NCBI GenBank assembly: GCA_026417625.1
Contig: JAOACW010000014.1
Coordinates: forward strand, 1-37,635
Direction of reading: 5' to 3'
Origin: Syntrophales bacterium
GTDB taxonomy: Bacteria > Desulfobacterota > Syntrophia > Syntrophales > UBA8958
DNA: 37,635 nt
Shown here: positions 8,040 to 16,685 of the stretch, one piece after another
Layout: each line of letters opens with the position of its first letter
How positions within the stretch are numbered: position 1 is the stretch's first letter
Position numbers and translations under genes: made by a program
Notes under the pieces: model-generated
Database searches by the model: none
What the model was told of the DNA's origin: nothing
What the model saw: only the letters and a program-made list of their open reading frames with translations

Positions 8040-8915
8040 TTATAACCTAACGAACCAGATTGCTGCCTCACCCGCTCCACGACGCTTATCCTCGTGATAG
8101 TCTGGTGCAACACACAGAAAAAGGGTACGACGATCTGAACCACCGAGCGCACACGCAAAAACGCCCATGTTTCCCGTGGAAATTTCATCAAGTATTTTAC
8201 CCCCCTCGGCTACACGGATCACACGATTTCCCACAGCATCAGCGATCCATAGTGTACCTTCATCGTCAAGATCACAACCATCAGGTGCCACCTTTATCTT
8301 GGGGAAAAACTGGGCAAGATCACCACTTTCAGGAAGAGGTCCAAAGACAGCCCAGTCACGCCTGGGTCCCAAAGTTCCGTCAGCCCTGATGTCGAATGCT
8401 GACACTCTGTTGCCAAACGTTTCGTTCACAAGTAGCGTTTTCCCATCAGGTGTGATCACCATACCATTGGGGAAAAAGAGACCTTCAGCCGCTACACTCG
8501 CGTTGCCACTTGCATCTACAAGAGCCAACTTGGCAGTCTCAAGAGGAGCACCCCCCATGAGATCAAAGCCAAAATTACCCACATATGCTCTCCCCTTAGT
8601 GTCCACAACCATGTCATTCACAGGTCCACCGGCAATGTCGGAAAGGTCTGCATGTGTCACAAGAGAACCATCAGGCTCCAGTCTCATTACTTTCCTATCG
8701 AGCATTGATACAACCAAGAGCCTTCCATCAGGCAGCCAACCGAGTCCAGAGGGCTGTTTCTCAACTGTGGTGATCTTCTCAACCTTACCCTCCATATCCA
8801 CTGCGATCACCTGATGGGTGTAAAAATCAGAAACCCACAATCTATTTTCCCGCCATCGCGGAGCTTCCAAATAATCATAACCATAAACGAGCGTCTCTAT
8901 TTTTCTTTCTGTCAT
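8040..8915 (-). CDS. SMP-30/gluconolactonase/LRE-family beta-propeller hydrolase
   Basis: This 291-residue protein has the family's metal-site signatures: an early Glu in YLEAPRW, Asn in FPNGMVITPDG and Asp in LWIADAVGNR. These are the usual divalent-metal ligands of SMP-30-like lactonases in a six-bladed propeller. No signal peptide is visible, so it is likely cytosolic. Known members open sugar or other lactones; the substrate here is unknown. The start ATG has GGGAGG 8 bases upstream. It stands between the NtrC-type regulator and the OYE-type reductase, all on the minus strand, and may belong to the same catabolic regulon. Confidence 0.75.
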   Translation of the reverse strand: MTERKIETLVYGYDYLEAPRWRENRLWVSDFYTHQVIAVDMEGKVEKITTVEKQPSGLGWLPDGRLLVVSMLDRKVMRLEPDGSLVTHADLSDIAGGPVNDMVVDTKGRAYVGNFGFDLMGGAPLETAKLALVDASGNASVAAEGLFFPNGMVITPDGKTLLVNETFGNRVSAFDIRADGTLGPRRDWAVFGPLPESGDLAQFFPKIKVAPDGCDLDDEGTLWIADAVGNRVIRVAEGGKILDEISTGNMGVFACALGGSDRRTLFLCVAPDYHEDKRRGAGEAAIWFVRL

Positions 8916-8970
8916 GGCTCGTCCTCCCTCCTTTTAATAAAGGATTCACTTCATAATGTTATAAAATTTT

Positions 8971-8987
8971 TGCAGACCCCAATCCTG
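8971..8987 (-). promoter_or_regulatory. Weak candidate -24/-12 (sigma54) promoter of the lactonase gene
   Basis: On the minus strand CAGG, ten bases and GC (CAGGATTGGGGTCTGCA) keep the invariant GG-N10-GC spacing, about 55 bases before the ATG. The outer bases match the consensus poorly. It is listed because a sigma54 activator is encoded next door; chance occurrence is quite possible. Confidence 0.22.
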
Positions 8988-9250
8988 ACGCAGTAATCAG
9001 AGAACCACTCAATTTTGACGGTGATAACACCCCCTCTCAGCGTGCCCGAACAAATGGAAGAGCAAACTCAAAAAATCTCAAACTGCAAGACAAATGCCAG
9101 GCTGTTGGTATTCGCAACAGCCCGTACTCACTATATTATGAAACACATGATTCTTTTACTAAATGCAAACTTAAGGAGAAAATCAAGGGCAAGTATGAGA
9201 TATATTTGTGCCGCGGAAAGTAATGAGCATTTTTTCTGGATCGTGTACAG

Positions 9251-9297
9251 ATTAATCATTTGATTAATATTTTCCCATTTCGTTAATATTTTTAACG
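9251..9297. repeat. Two short AT-rich inverted repeats
   Basis: ATTAATCA-TT-TGATTAAT spans 9251-9268, and CGTTAA-TATTT-TTAACG spans 9281-9297. Both lie within 60 bases of the 3' end of the regulator gene. They could be a weak minus-strand terminator or a protein-binding dyad. Neither is followed by a good U-run. Confidence 0.4.
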
Positions 9298-9307
9298 CAA
9301 CAACTTA

Positions 9308-10693
9308 TCATCTCGACAGCCCATATTTTTGTACCCTGTATGCCAGCGTCGGTCTCGATATATTCAACAGCCTAGCCGCTCTGGAAAGGTTACCCCTACT
9401 AAGCTCTAGTGCACGCATTATATATTTTTTGTTGATTTCTTCTAAATCCACACCTTGTAATGGAATATCTATTTCATCCCTCTGAGGTCTTTTAGTTTCC
9501 CGGGGTGATTGTCCAATAAGCATTTCCAAATGAGAAGATTTTATTTCCCTACCATCCTCCATTAGAACAATACGCTCTATTAAGTTCCTCAACTCTCTGA
9601 CATTACCGGGCCAATCGTAGCTCTGTAGAAGTAACTGAGCATCCTTTGAGATTGATTGAAAATTCTTCCCGAACTTGTTGTTAAATTTATCCATAAAGAA
9701 CATTACAAGAGGTATAATATCAGCCTTCCTCTCCCTAAGTGGGGGCACCTGTATACATGCAACATTCAATCTGTAAAAGAGGTCTCTACGAAAAGTGCCC
9801 TCTTTCACTGCATCGGCGAGACTCTTATTTGTCGCTGCAATTACTCTAACATCTACGCTTATCTTTGCAGTACCCCCAACTCTGTAAAACTCCTTTTCCT
9901 CAAGAAATCTCAATAGATTTACTTGGGTCTGATGTGATAGTTCACTTATCTCATCCAGGAAAAGTGTTCCTCCATTGGCTGCTTCAATCTTCCCCTCTTT
10001 TCCTTCTTTCAACCCACCGGTAAACGAACCTTTCTCGTAACCGAAAAGCTCACTTTCCACTAAATCTTTGCTTATTGCTCCGCAGTTAATAGCCATAAAA
10101 GGTCGCCCAAATCTGTCACTCCGATAATGTATGTAGCGAGCAACTATTTCTTTTCCCGTCCCTGTCTCACCTTCTATTAGCACCGTTGTATCCGAGCTAC
10201 GTGCCACTTTGTCCGCCTTGTTGAACACTTCACGGATCTCCTTGCTTGCCATCACTATTTTTTCAACATCAAATTCTCTGATGTACGCCCGCCGTAAAAC
10301 TTCAAGCTCCCTTTTCAGTCTGAGATTCTCCAGTGCTCTCTCTACAATAATTTCAATCTCTTCCATATCAAGTGGCTTCACAAGGTAGTCAAATGCACCG
10401 AGTTTCATGGAGGTAATCACGGTTCTTATGTCCTCATATGCCGTCATCATTATCACAAGTATATCTTTGTCGGTCTCTCGAATAGCTTTGAGGGTCTCTA
10501 TACCATCAATACCAGGTAAACGTATATCCAACAACACAAGATCAAACCTTTCCTTCTTGATCACATCGAGAGCTTCTTCACCGCTTCCTACAATAACAGT
10601 CTTATATTTCTCAGACAAAATCTGTTTCAGCGGCTTCTGCAATAGTTCATCATCATCAACTATGAGAATTCTGTACTTATACACCTTACTCAC
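9308..10693 (-). CDS. NtrC-family sigma54-dependent response regulator
   Basis: This 461-residue protein has a receiver domain with acidic D13-D15, phospho-acceptor D56, T84 and K106. A central AAA+ domain follows, with Walker A GETGTGKE at 175-182, the sigma54-contact loop at 222-227 and Walker B GGTLFLDE at 241-248. A Fis-type helix-turn-helix fills about 420-458. The contact loop reads GSFTGG rather than the usual GAFTGA. Start is a GTG with only a weak GGTGG upstream, 25 bases after the kinase gene, so the two form a two-component pair. The likely target is the -24/-12 promoter before gctA (21459-21474); this is inferred from context. Confidence 0.88.
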   Translation of the reverse strand: MSKVYKYRILIVDDDELLQKPLKQILSEKYKTVIVGSGEEALDVIKKERFDLVLLDIRLPGIDGIETLKAIRETDKDILVIMMTAYEDIRTVITSMKLGAFDYLVKPLDMEEIEIIVERALENLRLKRELEVLRRAYIREFDVEKIVMASKEIREVFNKADKVARSSDTTVLIEGETGTGKEIVARYIHYRSDRFGRPFMAINCGAISKDLVESELFGYEKGSFTGGLKEGKEGKIEAANGGTLFLDEISELSHQTQVNLLRFLEEKEFYRVGGTAKISVDVRVIAATNKSLADAVKEGTFRRDLFYRLNVACIQVPPLRERKADIIPLVMFFMDKFNNKFGKNFQSISKDAQLLLQSYDWPGNVRELRNLIERIVLMEDGREIKSSHLEMLIGQSPRETKRPQRDEIDIPLQGVDLEEINKKYIMRALELSRGNLSRAARLLNISRPTLAYRVQKYGLSR

Positions 10694-10718
10694 CCACCAT
10701 AGTTCCGATTATTGTAAT

Positions 10719-12842
10719 TCAATGTACAGACGCCTCCATGGGGAATATTAAAGTGAACTTTGTTCCCCTTCCTACGGCACTCTCCACTTCGATTGTGGCA
10801 TTGTGCTGTTCCAATATCTTGTGAACAATCGAGAGTCCTAAACCTGTTCCATCAGGTTTCGTGGTAAAAAAGGGATCAAAAATCTTAGGTAGATGCTCCC
10901 TCCTGATACCACTTCCATTGTCTATAATTACCAGACGGAACTTTTTCCCATGTTTTCCTCCTTGATTCTCCACCGACCCCGAAATTGTTATTTTACCCCC
11001 ATCCGATGGCATCGATTCTACCGCGTTAATTAATATATTTAACAACACTTGACGAATCTGATCCTCATCAAAAACCATAGCAGGTATCGAAACCGGAAGA
11101 TCCACTTCAACTTGAATACCCCTATTTGCACATTGAGGTTCAAGAACATGCACCGTTTCCTTTATAATATTATCTATGTAAGATCGCCTAGATTGGGGAG
11201 CAGCCGGCCTCGCAAAATCAAGAACATTTTTGACAAGTCTATTTATTCTCTCAATTCCCCTGAGTGAATCATTTATCAATTCAAGCACCTGTGAGTCTCC
11301 AATCGCTTTTTTTGCCAGCATTTGAAGGTTCAAATTGATACCGGCGAGGGGGTTTCGTATCTCATGGGCAATACCCGCGGATAACTGTCCCAAAGAAGAT
11401 AGTCTATCCATTCTTCTAATAAGATCTTCCGTCGCTCTGACCTTTGTCACATCCTGTATGGTTATTATTGTTCCGGAGCGGTTCCCCTCTAAATTTTTCA
11501 CAAAAGAACTCTCTATTTCCAAAATAGCCATATCACCATTCTTCTTTTCAATGCAGACATCCACAATTTCATGCTTTGGTCCATTCTTGAGTGCCGCCTG
11601 CAACACCTCACGAACTGCCGTTGATTCTATTTCTTTGATATGTTTACCTGAAATGTCCGCGCGGCATATCTCGAGAATCTGTTCCGCTCGGCCATTTACC
11701 GATTGGACACATCCGCTACTGTCGATAGTTATAATTCCATTGGGGGAACTCTCAAAGATGTTCTCCGCCAAATTTCTCTCTGCAATAACCTGCTCATACA
11801 AAGTTGCATTTCTCAAAAGTACAGCTGAGTGATTTGCCATTATCGAAAGTATCTCCATGTCGTTTTTGGTAAATGCTCCAATCCTGCTGGAGTACACACT
11901 CACAACACCCAGTACATCGCCTTCACATATCATCGGCACCGAAAGTACAGATTTTACATTACCAGACAAATCGTATCTCTCCGCACCTTCTTTTATGTTG
12001 TAAATTAATACTGGTCTGCCCGTCTCCACAACCTTATCCCAAATATTAATCGCCGGTGTATGAATCTTTTGATCAAATAGACATACACCTTTTCTCGACA
12101 ATACTGAAATAGCGGTCCCATTCTTCTCCACCAGGAAAACTTCACAACCCTGAGCCTCGGTCATTTTCATCGCATTTTTAGCAATGACATCTATAAACTT
12201 TTTGATTTGATCAATAGTTACTGAACGATTTGTCAATTGCTGAAGTAAAAGAAGCTGATCTATTTTCCTCTTGTTCTGTGCATGTAATCGAGCATTTTCC
12301 ACAATTATTCCCGCTTGATTCGCAAAAAAAGTGAAAAGTGAAATATCCTTTCTGCTAAGTTCCAATACCCCCTCCGTACTGTCTCCTTCTAAAACACCTA
12401 TTACCTCCCTTTTAATTTTGAGAGGTGCCGTGATGGTAGATTTCCTCTTCCAGTACTCATCCATCTTACGGTCTGTCACTGTAATGCGAGGATCACTAAA
12501 CCTATCCTTTATGAAGACCGTTTTACCTGTCCTCGCAACTATCGTTTCCTGACAGTTATGCTTATCCATGTGTAAAGGCCAAGTTAAAGCACGATGAACC
12601 TCCTCATCCGTAACAAAACCAGCTAGATACTTACACTCCAGTAACCTCGCCTCTTTGTTTACGAGAAAGATTGCCACTCGATTAAGCCCAAAAAATTTCT
12701 GTGTTTCCCTAACAATGGCGTTCAGAACGGTATCAATGGGAACAGGTCTAGTGAGCATTCGACCAATTGTCAGGATAGAAGAAAGGAGTTTTTCCTTTGT
12801 AATGGCCGTTTTTTTTCCACTGTTTTTCTCTAAACCGGCCAT
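10719..12842 (-). CDS. Cytosolic GAF-GAF-PAS sensor histidine kinase
   Basis: This 707-residue kinase has no transmembrane helix. Two GAF domains (about 30-185 and 205-345) and a PAS domain (about 355-465) precede the dimerisation helix with H493 in SAGIAHEIRNPL and an intact ATPase domain (DNGSGI, then DGTGLGLSI). Signals are therefore sensed inside the cell, perhaps a catabolite, acyl-CoA or redox state; the ligand is not readable. It is paired with the NtrC-type regulator 25 bases downstream. The gene is separated from the symporter by 175 bases containing a hairpin, so it probably has its own promoter. Confidence 0.88.
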   Translation of the reverse strand: MAGLEKNSGKKTAITKEKLLSSILTIGRMLTRPVPIDTVLNAIVRETQKFFGLNRVAIFLVNKEARLLECKYLAGFVTDEEVHRALTWPLHMDKHNCQETIVARTGKTVFIKDRFSDPRITVTDRKMDEYWKRKSTITAPLKIKREVIGVLEGDSTEGVLELSRKDISLFTFFANQAGIIVENARLHAQNKRKIDQLLLLQQLTNRSVTIDQIKKFIDVIAKNAMKMTEAQGCEVFLVEKNGTAISVLSRKGVCLFDQKIHTPAINIWDKVVETGRPVLIYNIKEGAERYDLSGNVKSVLSVPMICEGDVLGVVSVYSSRIGAFTKNDMEILSIMANHSAVLLRNATLYEQVIAERNLAENIFESSPNGIITIDSSGCVQSVNGRAEQILEICRADISGKHIKEIESTAVREVLQAALKNGPKHEIVDVCIEKKNGDMAILEIESSFVKNLEGNRSGTIITIQDVTKVRATEDLIRRMDRLSSLGQLSAGIAHEIRNPLAGINLNLQMLAKKAIGDSQVLELINDSLRGIERINRLVKNVLDFARPAAPQSRRSYIDNIIKETVHVLEPQCANRGIQVEVDLPVSIPAMVFDEDQIRQVLLNILINAVESMPSDGGKITISGSVENQGGKHGKKFRLVIIDNGSGIRREHLPKIFDPFFTTKPDGTGLGLSIVHKILEQHNATIEVESAVGRGTKFTLIFPMEASVH

Positions 12843-12946
12843 ACTTTTTTACTCCCACCTAAGATTATGTTAACGTTAAGATGTTATAAATTTGCCTTAC
12901 TGTCAAATATATTTACCTGAATACCGTACACCCACTAGAGTAACGG

Positions 12947-12981
12947 AAGGGGTACACTCAGTACCTCGAGATGTACCCCTT
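12947..12981 (-). terminator. 10-bp perfect hairpin between symporter and kinase genes
   Basis: AAGGGGTACA (12947-12956) and TGTACCCCTT (12972-12981) are exact inverse complements with a 15-base loop. It lies 37 bases beyond the symporter stop on the minus strand, so it probably ends or attenuates the gct-symporter transcript. The T-run is weak on the minus strand (CCTTCC) and better on the plus strand (CTTTT), where no gene precedes it. Confidence 0.5.
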
Positions 12982-13017
12982 TTAAATCATTGGCAAAAAC
13001 CCAACCTACAGTAAAAG

Positions 13018-14559
13018 TTATCTATGATCTTTAAAAGCCCTTCTCCATACCTGCTTCGTTTCCTCACTGGGTTCTACAACAAAATAGGGTTCCCAGCATT
13101 CCTTTGGTGCCGCCGGGAAAATATAACTGCACACAACAGCAGCGACCAAAGCAAGACCTACACCCCAAACTATCGCAGGGATATTCCATATGTTTTTCCA
13201 CACCTCATGTATGGTTATGAACGAAACCAAGCCAATGATGCTTGATGCATAGGCTGCTGGACGATTCATTCTCTTCCAATATAAGCCGAGCAGAAGAGGT
13301 ACAAAGAATGCTGCCGCCCAGACACCATGAGCCCAAGCAGCCAACATGGCAATAAATTCCGGAGGCCATATGGCAGCGATCGTCAGCAAAGCTCCTACCA
13401 CCAAAATAATACCCCTTGTTACATTAATAAATGTCTTCTCAGGGATTGGTTTCTTGCTCAAGTTCCTCCACACGTCGTAGGTTATTGCCAAAGAGTTGTG
13501 AAGTAACATTGCATTAGCCGTAGAAAGTGCAGCTGCTAAAATGGCAGCAAGAATAATACCCCCGAGGAATGGATTCATGTACTGGGTTAGTAGCAGGGGA
13601 ATAAGCCAATCACTTCCTTTTCCCGCAGGCATTGTTCCTATCAGTGCCCTTCCCCCCAAACCGAGTATCAAAATGGGTATGAAGCAAATAAAGATCACCA
13701 CTATACCGTACTAAGCCATAAGCATGGCTGTTTTAACGTTTTTTGCCCCCATCATTCTAGCAGTCATATGAGGACTAACACCACCACCGAGAAAATTCGC
13801 CATAAAAATTCCAAAAAGTGTAGCACCCCCAAAGGTACCAATTGGATCAAGCATTGATCCTGGAGCAATGGGCTTCGCTGTCGCCACAGGTGGTGCTGTC
13901 ATAAGTGCTATCTTCTGCCACATCGCATGCCACCCACCTACCAGATCCAAAACAACATACCCGCCAACAAAGAGGCCTATCACTATCATACTTGTATTTA
14001 TAAGATCACCCCATGCCACGGTCCACATCCCGCCTGAAGCCGTGTAGAAAAGGAAAATCAGGAAGAAGAACACGGCCAACTTATAGGATAAACCTGTAAC
14101 AGAAGACACAATCATGCCCACTGCTTTAATCTGCAGAATGATATAAGCAATGTATGCCATAACAGTTGCTATTGCTGCAATGATCTGCAACCCACTTCTA
14201 TCAACGAGAGGCTCATACCTAAGCTTAAAAAACTCTGGCAGAGTCCTTGAAGGATGTTCAGGATAGCGGATCTTATAAGCTACAACACCCATCAGGGCCG
14301 TTGCAAAGAACCACCCCGCAAACCAACCAGTTACGGTCGGCATACCACGCATAAAGAGCATACTTGGTATACCCGTAACGGAACTGGCACTAATCCACGT
14401 CGCTACAAAAGCAGCGACGGTCAAAAGCAGCCCAAGACGATGGCCACTTGTCGTAAATTCCTTCAAATCCCTTACCTCAGCAAAACCACGGTTAGTTCCC
14501 CACACCAAAATAATGAGGTAAACAATTAAAATACTTCCAATGATAACATTTGCATGCAT
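13018..14559 (-). pseudogene. Sodium:solute symporter (SSS family) interrupted by one in-frame TAG
   Basis: Two open frames, 14559-13714 and 13701-13018, lie in the same frame and together give a 513-codon SSS-family permease of normal length with about 13 hydrophobic helices. They are separated only by TAG at 13711-13713 (codon 283) plus three sense codons (Tyr, Gly, Ile). The break falls at the start of a helix, after the NVKTAMLMA segment. The second frame has no ribosome site, so independent translation is unlikely. There is no frameshift and the reading frame is conserved on both sides, which suggests a recent nonsense change, an assembly or strain polymorphism, or much less likely amber recoding. 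A small membrane protein precedes it by 29 bases. It would import a carboxylate with sodium for the beta-oxidation enzymes encoded upstream in the operon. Confidence 0.8.
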
Positions 14560-14588
14560 ACGCTTTCTCCCTCCTAAATCATCGCAGA

Positions 14589-14768
14589 CTACTTCTCGTC
14601 GTATTCATAAGGTTTCCAGAAAGAACCTGTCGCACCAAGTCTTTTGACACCTGATTTCTCAATCTTTCTAATGGCGAAAACCACCCAAAGTAAAAGAGCA
14701 AAAATAGATGATATCCAAAGCAAAAAAGGTCCGTACGTCTGAGGTGGAACTATGAAGAAATTTTCCAT
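14589..14768 (-). CDS. Small single-helix membrane protein upstream of the symporter
   Basis: This 59-residue frame begins MENFFIVPPQTYGPFLLW and ends KPYEYDEK. It has one hydrophobic helix (about residues 13-33) followed by a basic then charged tail. GGAGG is well placed 5 bases before the ATG, and it sits between usp and the symporter with 49- and 29-base gaps. Position and size fit the small accessory proteins often encoded directly before SSS permeases. The family is not named with confidence. It may help folding or regulate the transporter. Confidence 0.75.
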   Translation of the reverse strand: MENFFIVPPQTYGPFLLWISSIFALLLWVVFAIRKIEKSGVKRLGATGSFWKPYEYDEK

Positions 14769-14817
14769 ATGGCACCTCCATGTTTTAGTTTCGAACAGAC
14801 GTTGGTTAAGAATGTCC

Positions 14818-15279
14818 TTACTGAATATCCCTCGGCACTAGTAATATGGGGATCTTTGCATCGTGATGAATAACACCATATGCAACACTACCCAGGAACG
14901 TTGCACCAATGAGACCACGCCCATGTGTGCCCATTACAATGAGATCAACTTGTTTTCTTTCAGCTTCACGAGCAATTTCAGCTGCCGGGACACCCGAACA
15001 GATCAGTATTTCACAGTGAATATTTTCCCTTTTAAATTCCTTTTCGATCTCTTCTAGATAGATGTTAGCGCCTTCTTTTAGATTCTCCTCAACAGGAGCG
15101 AGCACTAACCTATCAGTGGATCCTTCGGCGACACCGAATAATGAACGTAAAAGCGTCTCATCAATAACATGAAGTAGAATGACTTTTGCACCGAGATACT
15201 TCGCCAACCACAAGGTGTAACCCGCAGCCTTTTTCGATGTGGATGAACCATCAATGGCCAATAATATAGTCTTTATCAT
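14818..15279 (-). CDS. Universal stress protein (UspA family)
   Basis: This 153-residue single-domain Usp starts MIKTILLAIDGS and carries the ATP-binding signature G117-x2-G120-x9-G130-S131. It is cytosolic. It lies in the catabolic operon between the thiolase (25-base gap) and the symporter pair, an arrangement often seen for Usp proteins that modulate transporters. Direct function is unknown. Confidence 0.88.
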   Translation of the reverse strand: MIKTILLAIDGSSTSKKAAGYTLWLAKYLGAKVILLHVIDETLLRSLFGVAEGSTDRLVLAPVEENLKEGANIYLEEIEKEFKRENIHCEILICSGVPAAEIAREAERKQVDLIVMGTHGRGLIGATFLGSVAYGVIHHDAKIPILLVPRDIQ

Positions 15280-15304
15280 CTATAACACCTCCCCTCTGAG
15301 AACA

Positions 15305-16615
15305 TCACTCCACCCAGATTATACAACCCGCACCTTGTGACAAACCACCACAAATGGCACATGCCGCGTACCCCCCTCCGTTTTGTCGCAAATTGTAGGC
15401 AGCTGTCATCATAATTCTCGCACCACTCGCTGTATTGGGATGACCGACGGCAATGGCACCACCGTTTACGTTGAGCTTTTGTTTAATCTCAAGATACCGG
15501 TCTGGGTCATAATCCAGAATAGGTTTCCGGGAAACTTCCCGAACCATTTCCGAGTAATCACTCTCAAGGAAACGAGTATTAGCCAGAAGCTTTGCAGATA
15601 CTAGAGGCACGCACGCAAAGGCCTCGTTGATTTCGATGAACTTCATATCATCTACTTGAAGTCCAACTTCATCTAGGCAGCGCTTGATGGCAAAAGCGGG
15701 AGTTACGGGCATTATCCTCGGCTGAACAGCAATAGACGAAGCAGCAACGATCGTATAAAGTACCTCCAAACCCAAAGAATCCGCCTTCTCTCTTTTCATG
15801 AAAATCTGGGCAGCCGCACCATCATTCATCCCTGGCGCGTTACCGGCCGTGATGGTAGGATTTCCAAATACAGGCTTGAGCTTGGCGAGTTCATCAAGCT
15901 TTATCTCAGGACGGTACTGTTCGTCGATATCTAGCACCGTGGTGGAAATAACATTCCCCTTTTTATCCTTAGTTGTTATAGTATACGAAATCATCTCATT
16001 CTTAAAAAAACCACTTTTCCACGCTTGCCCGTATTTCACGTGACTCAAATAAGCAAACTCGTCTTGTTCCTCCCTTGTGATCCCGTACTCGACTGCCACA
16101 TTCCCCGAATCCACAGCCACAGGCGCATAATCTTTGTAGCCCAGGGGAATGAGAGGATCCTCAACTAAAAATGACGTATGTCTTTTACCCTCCCAGCGAA
16201 TACCCCTAAGCAAAAAAGGCACAGTACTGAAGCTAGTAGAGCCGCCAGCCATAACAACCTCCGCATAACCACCCCGGATACTGCGAAAAGCGTAAAGGGC
16301 CGCTGTCATTCCAGAAATGCAAGCCTGATCAAATGTCACGGAGGGTGTCTCTGGAGGTATACCTGCCTTAAGCATACTCTGTCGTGCAATTACCGGCGTG
16401 TAGGGATCCTTTGCATTTGTTGTATCACCATTCCCCCACCAGATCTCATCAATAAGGGCAGGCTCAAGGTTGACACGTTCCATTACTTTACTCATTGCTA
16501 CTGCACCCAGATCATATATGTCCACATCCCGGAGACTTCCCCCAAAACGACCAAATGGAGTCCTGACCGCACTAACACAGACGATATCTTCTCTGTTTTT
16601 TTCAAACTTTCTCAT
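15305..16615 (-). CDS. Thiolase (acetyl-CoA acyltransferase)
   Basis: This 436-residue thiolase has the acylated cysteine C99 (DQACISGMT), NEAFA, H392 in GHPNTASGAR and the second active cysteine C422 (CGGLSQGAG). The GHP loop has NT where most thiolases have LG or FG. A stretch of about 35 residues before this loop (around 350-385) is longer than in classical 390-residue biosynthetic thiolases, which could affect acyl-chain specificity. In this operon it should cleave 3-ketoacyl-CoA with CoA to acetyl-CoA plus a shortened acyl-CoA. It lies 70 bases after the acyl-CoA dehydrogenase gene. Confidence 0.88.
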   Translation of the reverse strand: MRKFEKNREDIVCVSAVRTPFGRFGGSLRDVDIYDLGAVAMSKVMERVNLEPALIDEIWWGNGDTTNAKDPYTPVIARQSMLKAGIPPETPSVTFDQACISGMTAALYAFRSIRGGYAEVVMAGGSTSFSTVPFLLRGIRWEGKRHTSFLVEDPLIPLGYKDYAPVAVDSGNVAVEYGITREEQDEFAYLSHVKYGQAWKSGFFKNEMISYTITTKDKKGNVISTTVLDIDEQYRPEIKLDELAKLKPVFGNPTITAGNAPGMNDGAAAQIFMKREKADSLGLEVLYTIVAASSIAVQPRIMPVTPAFAIKRCLDEVGLQVDDMKFIEINEAFACVPLVSAKLLANTRFLESDYSEMVREVSRKPILDYDPDRYLEIKQKLNVNGGAIAVGHPNTASGARIMMTAAYNLRQNGGGYAACAICGGLSQGAGCIIWVE

Positions 16616-16685
16616 TTTTCATTCCCCCAAATTGCTCATCGCGCCGATCCAATGGACTTTTGACCGGCTTTCTAAGCAGTTCTTT

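Larger units (their letters stand above)
8916..9307. other. Intergenic region between regulator and lactonase genes
   Basis: I find no credible gene in these 392 bases; an 82-codon plus-strand frame from a TTG has no ribosome site or recognisable composition. It holds the lactonase upstream region and two AT-rich inverted repeats near the 3' end of the regulator gene. Confidence 0.6.

Noticed and set aside
9015-9263. 82-codon plus-strand frame
   Set aside because: TTG start, no ribosome site, no recognisable domain, and it lies in a regulatory gap.
13018-14559. Two separate SSS genes, or a functional pyrrolysine protein
   Set aside because: Both halves share one frame separated only by TAG, and the second half has no ribosome site, so they are one gene. 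Recoding is not supported because TAG serves as a normal stop nearby and no pyl genes are visible.
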